Shown here: in pieces, positions 1 to 5,082 of the stretch | Position numbering within the stretch: position 1 is the first letter of the stretch | Layout: the number at the start of each line of letters is the position of its first letter | Assembly: GCA_011046295.1 (NCBI GenBank) | Contig: DSAV01000207.1 | Span: forward strand, 1-5,082 | Direction: 5' to 3' | DNA length: 5,082 nucleotides | Source of the DNA: Deltaproteobacteria bacterium | Lineage (GTDB): Bacteria > Desulfobacterota > Syntrophia > Syntrophales > Smithellaceae | Made by a program: the position numbers and the translations under genes | The notes under the pieces: model-generated | The model's input: the letters and a program-made list of their open reading frames with translations, nothing else | Database searches by the model: none | Told to the model about the DNA's origin: nothing

Positions 1-1
1 T

Positions 2-466
2 GAAAGAATTTACGAACTGAAAAAAAGAAACAAGAAAAAACCACTGAGTTTTGTCTGCTCGGATTTAAAGCATATCAGCCAGTACGCCAAAGTCACCGAT
101 TACGCTTATAAAACAATGAAACGACTCCTGCCGGGAGCTTACACTTTCATCCTGGAAGCATCCCGCCTGGTGCCGAAAATTATTCTCCCCAAAAGATCGA
201 CCACGGGAATCCGCGTGCCGGACAATCATATTTGCCTGGCGCTGATCAAAGAATTAGGTGAGCCGATTATCAGCACCAGCGTGAAAACCGCTCAGGGCGA
301 ATCATTGGGTAATCCTTCTATTATCAAGGAAAACTTTAGACGCGTGGTTGATTTAATTATCGACGGCGGCATTATTATGCCGGAGCCGTCCAGCGTCATC
401 AGTTTGGTTGATGACAATATTGAAATTATTCGAATTGGTAAAGGCGATATCAGCGCCTTTCAATAA
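2..466 (+). CDS. yciO: YciO/YrdC/Sua5-family protein (threonylcarbamoyl-AMP synthase fold), 5' end cut off
   Basis: The reading frame is open from base 2 and ends at TAA 464-466. About 154 residues are visible, against roughly 206 for E. coli YciO, so about the first quarter lies outside the window. The YrdC domain shows a basic K-x-R...K-P-L substrate-binding segment at the left edge (KKRNKKKPLSFVC), then LPGAYTFILEA, TTGIRVPDN and GEPIISTSV. The C-terminal part (VDLIIDGG, SSVISLVDDN and a final IGKGDISAF) follows my memory of E. coli YciO more closely than TsaC. Family knowledge: TsaC/Sua5 proteins make threonylcarbamoyl-AMP from threonine, bicarbonate and ATP for tRNA t6A modification in the cytoplasm, whereas the exact role of YciO is less settled. 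The ATG at 116 is internal to the domain and is not the start. The gene lies 79 bp upstream of the ribonuclease gene on the same strand and may be cotranscribed. Family assignment is firm; the YciO versus TsaC choice is an inference. Confidence 0.9.
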   Translation, partial: ERIYELKKRNKKKPLSFVCSDLKHISQYAKVTDYAYKTMKRLLPGAYTFILEASRLVPKIILPKRSTTGIRVPDNHICLALIKELGEPIISTSVKTAQGESLGNPSIIKENFRRVVDLIIDGGIIMPEPSSVISLVDDNIEIIRIGKGDISAFQ

Positions 467-492
467 TATACACAGGCTGGCCGTTTAATTCG

Positions 493-514
493 CGTGTTCA
501 AAATTTTTAACATG
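493..514. promoter_or_regulatory. imperfect dyad in the leader of the ribonuclease gene
   Basis: In the 79 bp gap between the YciO-like gene and the ribonuclease gene, bases 495-512 read TGTTCAAAATTTTTAACA. The two nine-base halves pair at 8 of 9 positions, and C493/G514 extend the symmetry across a G-T step. It could be a protein-binding dyad or a weak AU-rich RNA stem in the 5' leader. RNase E controls its own mRNA through the leader in E. coli, but nothing here resembles that structure. AT-rich dyads arise easily by chance. Confidence 0.2.
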
Positions 515-545
515 ACGAAGTTCGTGGCCGCGCAAAAGGACATTT

Positions 546-2345
546 ATGAAACACACGATGCTCGTGAACGCCGCGCATAAAGAACAGATGCGCATGGCGA
601 CGGTTAACGAAAAGGGCAAGCTCATCGAATTTAACATTCAAATGGCGGTTCGGGAACCGATTATCGGAAATATTTATAAAGGCAAGGTGCTTAAAGTTGA
701 GCGCGGCCTTCAGGCGGCCTTTGTGGATTACGGCGGACCAAAAGACGGGTTTCTTCCTCTTAAAGACACGAACCCGGAATATTTTACCCCACAGGAAAAA
801 GGCGGCAAGCCCACGCTGAAATCAGGGCAGGAAATTATCGTGCAGGTCGTGCGCGAAGCGACCGGCAACAAGGGCGCTCTTCTGACCTCTTATATTTCTC
901 TGCCCGGCAGATATGTTGTCTTGCTTCCCCAAAAGCCGGGTTTCGGTATATCCCGTAGAATAGAGACGGAAGACGACAGAAAAAAACTTAAAAACCTCAT
1001 CGGACAAATTAAAATTCCCGAAAACATGGGCTTGATTATCAGGACGGCCGGGATGAACCGGACCAAACAGGAAATCCAGCGCGATTACCAGATGCAGATG
1101 AGGCTGTGGAAAGAAATTCAGAAAAAAGCCTCCGTCAGCCCGGCGCCGCTGCTAATTTACCAGGAAACCGACTTTGGCGTGCGCAGTCTGCGCGACTATT
1201 TGACGCCGGAAATCGGCGAAATTATGGTTGACGATCAGGAGACTTACCGCAAAATGCGCGCTTATCTGAAAGCGGTTACGCCGCGCCAGGTAAAGATGGT
1301 TAAGCTTTATAAGGAAAAAATTCCTCTCTTTGAAAAATTTCAGCTCGAAGAACAGATACGCCTCATTTATCAGGAAAGAGTGGAGCTAAAATCCGGTGGC
1401 TATATCGTTATCAATCCGACGGAAGCGATGATTACAATTGATGTCAATTCCGGCCGTGCCTCGAGCAAAAAAAACATTGAAGAAACCGCTTATAAAACAA
1501 ACATTGAAGCCTGTGAGGAAATTGCCCGGCAGCTGCGCCTGAGGGATTTGGGCGGATTGATTGTCATTGATTTTATCGACATGGCGGATAAAAAACATAT
1601 TGCTGATGTCGAAAAAGAATTCAAAAAGGCTCTGAGCATCGACCGGGCGAGAATTCAACTTGCCCGCATTTCCAAATTCGGCCTACTCGAATTATCGCGT
1701 CAGAAGAAGCAGTCCACCATCCAGGAAATAAGCTATATTAAATGCCCTTACTGCGAAGGAAGCGGTCTGCGGCCTTCGCTGGAATACGCGGCGCTGGGGG
1801 CGTTTCGAAGAATTGAATCGGAAGCAGTCAAGGGAATTTATTCGGAGCTGAAAGTTACTCTGCCGCATGAAATAGCCAGCTTCATTCTCAATCGCAAACG
1901 AAGCAAACTTTTAAGCCTGGAGAAAGCTTTTTGCATCAACTTATATATTTCCGGTAGCACGGAAATGCCGTGGGATAAGTTTAATATCGAGCATACAATA
2001 AAAGAACAGGTGCCGGAGCACGGCGATGCTCAGGACAAAGACACGTCCGAGGCAATGGAAAAAGATCAGGAACAGGCACAACGCCAAACGCCGCCAAAAA
2101 AGAAAAGCCGGCATCGCTCGCGGCGCAAAAAAAGAAAAACAGAGGAAACCGGCGCGGATGATTCTTTACCAACATATTCATTAACGGCGGAACTTGAAGA
2201 AAATTTGCCTGTACCGTCAGTTGTGTCTGAAGAGACTTCTTTGATAATATCACCGCGGGAAGAAAATAATGACACGGAAGAAAATCTCCCCAAAGATTCT
2301 TTTTCAGAGGATGCGAAGCCGGAAGAAGATGACAATATTTTCTGA
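546..2345 (+). CDS. rne: ribonuclease E/G family endoribonuclease, RNase E-like catalytic core with short charged tail
   Basis: Single-strand-specific endoribonuclease for mRNA turnover and rRNA/tRNA processing. The 599 residues begin at ATG 546 behind AAAGGA at 535-540, 5 nt away. The N-terminus (MLVNAA, then NIYKGK and LQAAFVDYG) opens an S1-type RNA-binding domain at about residues 37-120. R166-T167 in GLIIRTAG match the 5'-monophosphate sensor pocket. The DNase I-like catalytic domain has D299 in ITIDVNSGRA and D342 in LIVIDFIDM, equivalent to the Mg-binding D303 and D346 of E. coli RNase E. C400 and C403 in CPYCEGSG are the Zn-link cysteines that join dimers. All these sites are intact, so it should be active. 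After about residue 487 the protein is low-complexity, with an acidic/Gln-rich stretch, a basic patch at 518-531 and an acidic tail to 599. It is longer than RNase G (489) and far shorter than E. coli RNase E (1061). Core wording is closer to RNase E than RNase G. Confidence 0.97.
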   Translation: MKHTMLVNAAHKEQMRMATVNEKGKLIEFNIQMAVREPIIGNIYKGKVLKVERGLQAAFVDYGGPKDGFLPLKDTNPEYFTPQEKGGKPTLKSGQEIIVQVVREATGNKGALLTSYISLPGRYVVLLPQKPGFGISRRIETEDDRKKLKNLIGQIKIPENMGLIIRTAGMNRTKQEIQRDYQMQMRLWKEIQKKASVSPAPLLIYQETDFGVRSLRDYLTPEIGEIMVDDQETYRKMRAYLKAVTPRQVKMVKLYKEKIPLFEKFQLEEQIRLIYQERVELKSGGYIVINPTEAMITIDVNSGRASSKKNIEETAYKTNIEACEEIARQLRLRDLGGLIVIDFIDMADKKHIADVEKEFKKALSIDRARIQLARISKFGLLELSRQKKQSTIQEISYIKCPYCEGSGLRPSLEYAALGAFRRIESEAVKGIYSELKVTLPHEIASFILNRKRSKLLSLEKAFCINLYISGSTEMPWDKFNIEHTIKEQVPEHGDAQDKDTSEAMEKDQEQAQRQTPPKKKSRHRSRRKKRKTEETGADDSLPTYSLTAELEENLPVPSVVSEETSLIISPREENNDTEENLPKDSFSEDAKPEEDDNIF

Positions 2346-2398
2346 ACGTTTGAAGATAGGCCATCTGTGCAGCTAAAGAATAAATTTTTTAAGATTTT
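2346..2398. other. convergent intergenic gap between the ribonuclease gene and proC
   Basis: Both flanking genes end here (TGA at 2343-2345 on +, TGA read from 2401-2399 on -). The gap is AT-rich towards proC and contains short T runs around 2384-2399. Only a tiny AGAT/ATCT stem (2354-2366) is visible, with no GC-rich hairpin followed by a T tract on either strand. How transcription ends between these convergent genes is not clear from the sequence. Confidence 0.4.
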
Positions 2399-3217
2399 TC
2401 ATTGGCCGGAGGCCAGCTGCCTTGCTCTGGCCGTGGCCGCTTCCACGGCGGCAATAAAAGTTTCGCGTATTTTTCCTTCTTGAAGAACCTTTAAACCGGC
2501 GGCGGTTGTTCCTCCCGGAGAAGTAACCATTTCTCTCAGCTGGGCCGGTTCCTTATCGCTTTGCAGGCAAAGTTTGGCCGCACCCAGCATCGTCTGCATG
2601 GATAATTTCGCGGCCAGATCTCTAGAGAGCCCGACTTTTTGGCCGGCTTCAATCAGCGCTTCAATGATCATAAAAAAGTAAGCGGGGCCGCTGCCGGAAA
2701 GTCCCGTTACGGCATCCATGAAAATTTCTTCGACTTCAACACTCAAGCCCACGGCGTCAAAAATGGCGCGGGTTAATTTTAAATCAGCATTTGTCGCGTA
2801 TTTTCCTTTTGCAACTGCCGCCGCACCTTCTCCCGCCAGCGCCGGCGTGTTGGGCATTACGCGTAGAACGCGTGATTTTTCAGGTAGAATAGATTCGATG
2901 AGAGATGTGGTAATTCCCGCGGCAATGGAAATGATGACCTTGGATTTGCTGATAAAAGGCGCGATTTCATTTAAGGTTTCGCGCATGTTTTGCGGCTTGA
3001 TGGCCAAAATGATGACAGCCGCGTTTTTGGCAGCTTTTTTATTATCGCCAGATACGGGAAAGCGCATTGTGGAGGAAATGAAATCCAGGCGGCCCTGATC
3101 AATATCTGTGATGCCGATGTTTTTTTTGGGCGACAATTTTTTTTTCGTCAAAGCCTGCGCGATGATGCTGCCCATTTTCCCGCCGCCGATAATGGCTATT
3201 TTTTTCCCCTTAAACAT
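2399..3217 (-). CDS. proC: pyrroline-5-carboxylate reductase (ProC)
   Basis: Last step of proline synthesis: reduces 1-pyrroline-5-carboxylate to L-proline with NAD(P)H, in the cytoplasm. The 272 residues match the usual length of about 270. The N-terminal Rossmann domain begins KKIAIIGGGKMG, with the dinucleotide glycine loop at 11-16. LAIKPQ lies at 71-76 and the conserved VMPNTPALAGEG near 120-131. The C-terminal helical dimerisation and active-site domain has AVTGLSGSGPAYFF at 169-182 and the signature TSPGGTTAAGL at 232-242. No key motif is missing. The start is ATG at 3217-3215 (read on -), with AGGAGG (complement of 3225-3230) 7 nt upstream, a strong ribosome binding site. It converges on the ribonuclease gene and diverges from the hydrolase-yggT-yggU group. 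In many bacteria proC lies on the same strand as yggT and yggU, so the orientation here is a local rearrangement. Confidence 0.98.
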   Translation of the reverse strand: MFKGKKIAIIGGGKMGSIIAQALTKKKLSPKKNIGITDIDQGRLDFISSTMRFPVSGDNKKAAKNAAVIILAIKPQNMRETLNEIAPFISKSKVIISIAAGITTSLIESILPEKSRVLRVMPNTPALAGEGAAAVAKGKYATNADLKLTRAIFDAVGLSVEVEEIFMDAVTGLSGSGPAYFFMIIEALIEAGQKVGLSRDLAAKLSMQTMLGAAKLCLQSDKEPAQLREMVTSPGGTTAAGLKVLQEGKIRETFIAAVEAATARARQLASGQ

Positions 3218-3357
3218 GGCCGCTCCTCCTTTTGTTGGTGAGTATTAATGCAATTAAAGTATGTGCCCTGTCAATATAAATTGTCTCGTAAGAAGTATTA
3301 TAGGATTGCTTGAAATCATTATTTTATGATACGTATTTTACAGGAGGAAAAATAAGA
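3218..3357. other. divergent intergenic region between proC and the alpha/beta hydrolase gene
   Basis: This 140 bp AT-rich stretch must serve transcription in both directions if the hydrolase group has its own promoter. It holds the proC ribosome binding site (3225-3230) and promoter candidate on the - strand, and AGGAGG for the hydrolase at 3342-3347 on +. An inverted repeat ATCAT-6 nt-ATGAT spans 3315-3330, just before that ribosome binding site. I could not place a good -35/-10 pair for the + strand. Confidence 0.5.
3245..3274 (-). promoter_or_regulatory. candidate sigma70-type promoter of proC
   Basis: On the - strand an exact TTGACA (complement of 3269-3274) is followed after 18 bp by CATTAA (complement of 3245-3250), a poor -10 match. 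This sits about 30-60 bp upstream of the proC ATG, leaving room for the AGGAGG ribosome binding site. The -35 is convincing and the -10 is weak, so this is only a candidate. Confidence 0.35.
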
Positions 3358-3360
3358 TTG
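3342..3360 (+). promoter_or_regulatory. Shine-Dalgarno that selects a TTG start for the hydrolase
   Basis: AGGAGG at 3342-3347 lies 10 nt before TTG 3358-3360. The frame is also open further upstream to a TTG at 3310, but that start has no ribosome binding site and would put AGGAGG inside the coding sequence. The first in-frame ATG, at 3385, is 37 nt from AGGAGG, which is too far. Confidence 0.7.
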
Positions 3361-4146
3361 CTTAAATATTTTAGCATCGATTCCATGAAAATCGCCTGCT
3401 GGGTAAATGGCAATGGTTTTGATGAACAGGCGCAAAGTTTGTTTTTTATTCACGGCTCCGGGGGAGATCATAGTTCGTGGTCTTTTCAGTACGCCCGTTT
3501 GAATAAAAATTTCAATATAATCGCGGTTGACCTTCCGGGGCACGGCTCTTCGGAAGGCAGCGGTGAAAACGATATAAATAAATACAGCCTCTGGGTGAAA
3601 AAGCTGCTTGATGCTTTGCAATTGAAAAACGTTATCATTGTCGGGCATTCGCTGGGCGCGGCGATAGCGTTGACGTTTGCCGCGGAATTCGGCTCGATGA
3701 TAAAAGGGATTGCGGCTGTCGGCGGCGGGCTAAAAATGCCCGTTAATCCGGCAATTTTTGAATTATTGAAAAAGGAACCGGAAACCGCGTTTGAACTGAT
3801 GTGCAAGTTTTCTCTGGCCAAAGAAAACAGGGATAAGCTTGCCGAGCCGCTGAAAAAAAGCATGGCCGTGGCAAATATCGAGGCGTTATATAATGATCTT
3901 GTTGCCTGTGACAAAATGGATTTAACTGAAAAAGTGAAAATAATTAATTTGCCGTCAATGATTATGTGCGGCGAGGAGGATAAAATGACGCCGCCTCAAT
4001 TGTCGCGGGATATTGCCGCCAGTATTAAAGGGTCAAAAACCTGTTTCATAAAAAACGCCGGCCACATGGTTATGATGGAAAATCCGGAAGAATTTAATAA
4101 AGCGTTAATTGATTTTGCTAAAACCATTGCGGCGCAAAAGGCTTAA
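3358..4146 (+). CDS. alpha/beta hydrolase
   Basis: Predicted soluble alpha/beta-hydrolase fold enzyme of 262 residues, typical for the family, with no signal peptide visible. Counting from TTG 3358, the oxyanion-hole segment FFIHGSGGDHSSW is at 29-41 and VDLPGHGSS at 57-65. The nucleophile elbow VGHSLGAA gives Ser98, the acid is Asp208 in CGEEDKMTP, and the base is His236 in NAGHMVMMENPEEF. The triad is complete and in the normal order. A helical lid of about 130-190 lies between strands. The wording resembles small esterase, lactonase or MenH/BioH-like hydrolases, but the substrate cannot be read from the sequence. The TTG start is chosen from the AGGAGG at 3342-3347; ATG 3385 would give 253 residues and still keep the domain. 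The yggT gene follows after 16 bp, suggesting cotranscription with yggT and yggU, though no functional link to them is known to me. Confidence 0.9.
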   Translation: MLKYFSIDSMKIACWVNGNGFDEQAQSLFFIHGSGGDHSSWSFQYARLNKNFNIIAVDLPGHGSSEGSGENDINKYSLWVKKLLDALQLKNVIIVGHSLGAAIALTFAAEFGSMIKGIAAVGGGLKMPVNPAIFELLKKEPETAFELMCKFSLAKENRDKLAEPLKKSMAVANIEALYNDLVACDKMDLTEKVKIINLPSMIMCGEEDKMTPPQLSRDIAASIKGSKTCFIKNAGHMVMMENPEEFNKALIDFAKTIAAQKA

Positions 4147-4162
4147 AGAAAAGCGAGGATTT

Positions 4163-4459
4163 ATGTTTGTTTTGGAAAATTTTATTATTGCTCTGGCGAA
4201 AGTTATTGATATCGGCTTGACTGTTTTTATGTGGATAATTATTTTCCGCGCGGTGATTTCCTGGGTGAACGCCGATCCTTACAACAAGATAGTCATTTTT
4301 TTATACCGTGTGACCGAGCCGGTGCTTCGCCCCGTGCGCCGCGTATTGCCGGCCCAAAATATCGGGATTGATTTTTCTCCGATTGTCGTCATTCTGGTAA
4401 TTCTTTTTTTACGTTTTTTCTTAGTGCAGACAATGATGCAAATTGCCCGTTCTTTGTAA
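4163..4459 (+). CDS. yggT: YggT family membrane protein
   Basis: Small inner-membrane protein of 98 residues, the usual size of a single YggT repeat (E. coli YggT has two repeats and is about twice as long). Two hydrophobic segments are visible, about 7-32 and 71-91. They flank the family signature: FRAVISWVNADPYN at 28-41, YRVTEPVLRPVRRVLP at 48-63 and IDFSPIVVIL at 69-78. Family knowledge: YggT/YlmG proteins have been tied to osmotic tolerance in bacteria and to nucleoid organisation and division in plastids and cyanobacteria; the biochemical role is unsettled. The start is ATG 4163, with GAGGA at 4155-4159 only 3 nt upstream. The frame runs back to a TTG at 4109 inside the hydrolase gene, but that extension (MILLKPLRRKRLKEKRG) is basic, unlike the family N-terminus and unsupported. 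It lies 16 bp after the hydrolase stop and 28 bp before the DUF167 gene, consistent with one operon. Confidence 0.93.
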   Translation: MFVLENFIIALAKVIDIGLTVFMWIIIFRAVISWVNADPYNKIVIFLYRVTEPVLRPVRRVLPAQNIGIDFSPIVVILVILFLRFFLVQTMMQIARSL

Positions 4460-4487
4460 TACGGACAATAAAAATTAGTTTAGCAGT

Positions 4488-4781
4488 ATGATCCGGATAA
4501 AAGATTCGAAAAAAGGCTTTACCTTCGCAATCCATGTAACCCCTAATGCGTCGCGCAACCAAATAACCGGTTTTCAGGATGGAGCGCTGAAAATCAAAAT
4601 CACGGCGCAGGCGCGCGAAGGCGAAGCGAACGCCGCCTGTATAAAATTTTTGAGCAAGTTTTTATCTCTTCCCAAAAAGCAAATACAAATTATTGCCGGA
4701 GAAAAATCAAGGCAAAAAATAATTCTGATAAAAGACGCGGCAAAAAATGAAGTGCAAACAAGGCTAAACAAAATCTCTTAA
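4488..4781 (+). CDS. yggU: DUF167 / YggU family protein
   Basis: Small cytoplasmic protein of 97 residues, matching the roughly 95-100 of the family. Visible DUF167 hallmarks are HVTPNASRNQI at 16-26, GALKIKITAQAREGEANAA at 32-50, the helix CIKFLSKFLSLPKKQI and the G-x-x-S-R-x-K motif GEKSRQK at 71-77. The function of the family is unknown; structures exist for YggU and its homologues, and it is often encoded beside yggT, as here. ATG 4488 is the only possible start because an in-frame TAG lies at 4476-4478. The ribosome binding site is poor (no AGGA-like element in the 15 nt upstream), which suggests low expression or translational coupling to yggT 28 bp upstream. The C-terminus is rich in Lys and Asn but still within the domain. 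Confidence 0.92.
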   Translation: MIRIKDSKKGFTFAIHVTPNASRNQITGFQDGALKIKITAQAREGEANAACIKFLSKFLSLPKKQIQIIAGEKSRQKIILIKDAAKNEVQTRLNKIS

Positions 4782-4856
4782 ATTTGCCCGCCTGCCTGTT
4801 ACAATTTTTTTTTTGCCGGCAATTAAAAACCCAAGGATCATAAATTTGACCGTCGC

Positions 4857-4872
4857 TGTTTACGTTTAAACA
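4857..4872. promoter_or_regulatory. perfect inverted repeat upstream of the binding-protein promoter
   Basis: TGTTTA-CGTT-TAAACA is a perfect 6 bp inverted repeat with a 4 bp spacer, ending 17 bp before the TTGACA of the downstream promoter candidate. That is a suitable place for an activator or repressor to bind. No known regulator box is recognised, and the element is short and AT-rich. Confidence 0.3.
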
Positions 4873-4889
4873 AAAAGCACGGAAATGTA

Positions 4890-4918
4890 TTGACAAACTT
4901 TTTAACCTTTAATAAGAG
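4890..4918 (+). promoter_or_regulatory. candidate sigma70-type promoter of the substrate-binding protein gene
   Basis: An exact TTGACA lies at 4890-4895. After 17 bp comes TAAGAG (4913-4918), a weak -10 that overlaps the AT-rich stretch CTTTAATAAG. The position, about 35-60 bp before the start codon and after a gap of over 100 bp from yggU, fits an independent promoter. The -35 is firm; the -10 is uncertain. Confidence 0.45.
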
Positions 4919-4952
4919 TTCTTAACATTACAAGAGAAAGGAAGGTTTTTAA

Positions 4953-5082
4953 ATGAGTAGTTTCAAGAAAAGCATTTTTGTATCGGCAATAATCTTCTTC
5001 TTCACCGTATCGTTCTGGGCGAGTGCTTTTGGCGATGAGATCAGAATCGGCGTTATCGGTCCGATGAAGTTCGTGCAGGGCA
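4953..5082 (+). CDS. ABC transporter substrate-binding protein (branched-chain amino-acid/Peripla_BP_6-like), 3' end cut off
   Basis: Only the first 43 residues are in the window; the frame stays open to the right edge. The start is ATG 4953, with AAAGGAAGG at 4937-4945 7 nt upstream. The N-terminus is a clear Sec signal peptide: a short basic n-region (MSSFKK), a hydrophobic core of about 7-22 rich in Ile, Phe and Val, and a likely cleavage site after the Ala/Ser/Phe-containing stretch near 24-27. No lipobox cysteine is seen, so a free periplasmic protein is expected. The mature start EIRIGVIGPMKFVQG resembles the first beta strand and ligand-loop region of Leu/Ile/Val-type type I periplasmic binding proteins (IRIGVIGP...). 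The ligand cannot be told from this fragment; such proteins bind branched-chain amino acids, amides, urea or aromatic compounds. Permease and ATPase genes might follow outside the window. It appears to have its own promoter. Confidence 0.75.
   Translation, partial: MSSFKKSIFVSAIIFFFTVSFWASAFGDEIRIGVIGPMKFVQG

Noticed and set aside
116..466. A 116-residue gene starting at ATG 116
   Set aside because: The same frame is open to the left edge and encodes conserved YrdC-domain sequence (KKPLSFVC and onwards), so ATG 116 is internal to a longer gene.
822..2364. Open frames on the - strand within the ribonuclease gene (for example 1386-1658 and 1981-2364)
   Set aside because: They lie opposite a strongly conserved coding sequence, show no recognisable domain and have no ribosome binding site that I can see; they are shadows.
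2718..3241. Open frames on the + strand opposite proC
   Set aside because: ProC is certain on the - strand and the + translations resemble no family; shadows.
3315..3330. Inverted repeat ATCAT-TATTTT-ATGAT before the hydrolase ribosome binding site
   Set aside because: Only 5 bp arms in AT-rich DNA, with no promoter that I could place around it; likely chance.
3319..3914. Open frames on the - strand opposite the hydrolase
   Set aside because: The hydrolase triad and motifs establish the + strand frame; these are by-products.
4805..4822. Run of ten T with adjacent palindrome TTGCCGGCAA, a possible terminator after yggU
   Set aside because: The T run is before the palindrome on the + strand and no GC-rich stem precedes it, so the order is wrong for an intrinsic terminator; the palindrome is too short to form a loop-closed hairpin.
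4574..4896. Open frames on the - strand opposite yggU and the following gap
   Set aside because: Hydrophobic or random-looking translations without motif or ribosome binding site, overlapping a conserved DUF167 gene.
1..5082. Mobile elements, CRISPR arrays, tRNA/rRNA genes, defence genes
   Set aside because: No terminal repeats, transposase or integrase frames, regularly spaced repeats or recognisable RNA genes were seen on reading through the window.

Overview
The window is ordinary bacterial chromosome. It carries seven protein genes, two of them cut by the window edges, and no mobile element, CRISPR array, tRNA or rRNA that I can recognise. The base composition looks mixed to moderate in GC, with AT-rich intergenic gaps. 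The gene set is an RNase E-like ribonuclease with a short charged tail, a YciO-type protein, ProC, YggT, a DUF167 protein and a branched-chain amino-acid-type binding protein. This fits a Gram-negative, Desulfobacterota/deltaproteobacterial-like organism, possibly near the Syntrophus/Smithella group. That placement is an impression from protein wording, not a search result.

Layout: (1) 2-466, + strand, is the 3' part of a YrdC/Sua5/YciO-family gene, followed after 79 bp by (2) 546-2345, +, an RNase E/G endoribonuclease. (3) 2399-3217, - strand, is pyrroline-5-carboxylate reductase (proC), convergent with the ribonuclease gene across a 53 bp gap. (4) 3218-3357 is a divergent AT-rich intergenic region. 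(5) 3358-4146, +, is an alpha/beta hydrolase that probably starts at TTG behind a strong Shine-Dalgarno. (6) 4163-4459, +, is a small YggT membrane protein. (7) 4488-4781, +, is a DUF167/YggU protein. Genes 5-7 are tightly spaced and look like one operon. (8) A 171 bp gap holds a TTGACA-containing promoter candidate and a small palindrome. It leads into (9) 4953-5082+, the start of an exported ABC-transporter substrate-binding protein.

The genes link to three themes. One is RNA biology: tRNA modification-type YrdC fold and RNA decay/processing by the ribonuclease. The second is proline synthesis beside the yggT/yggU housekeeping pair. In many bacteria these occur as yggS-proC-yggT-yggU; here proC is on the opposite strand, yggS is not visible and a hydrolase sits in between. 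The third is solute uptake at the right edge. No gap without a gene exceeds 300 bases. I found no convincing evidence for an undescribed system; the findings are modest observations.
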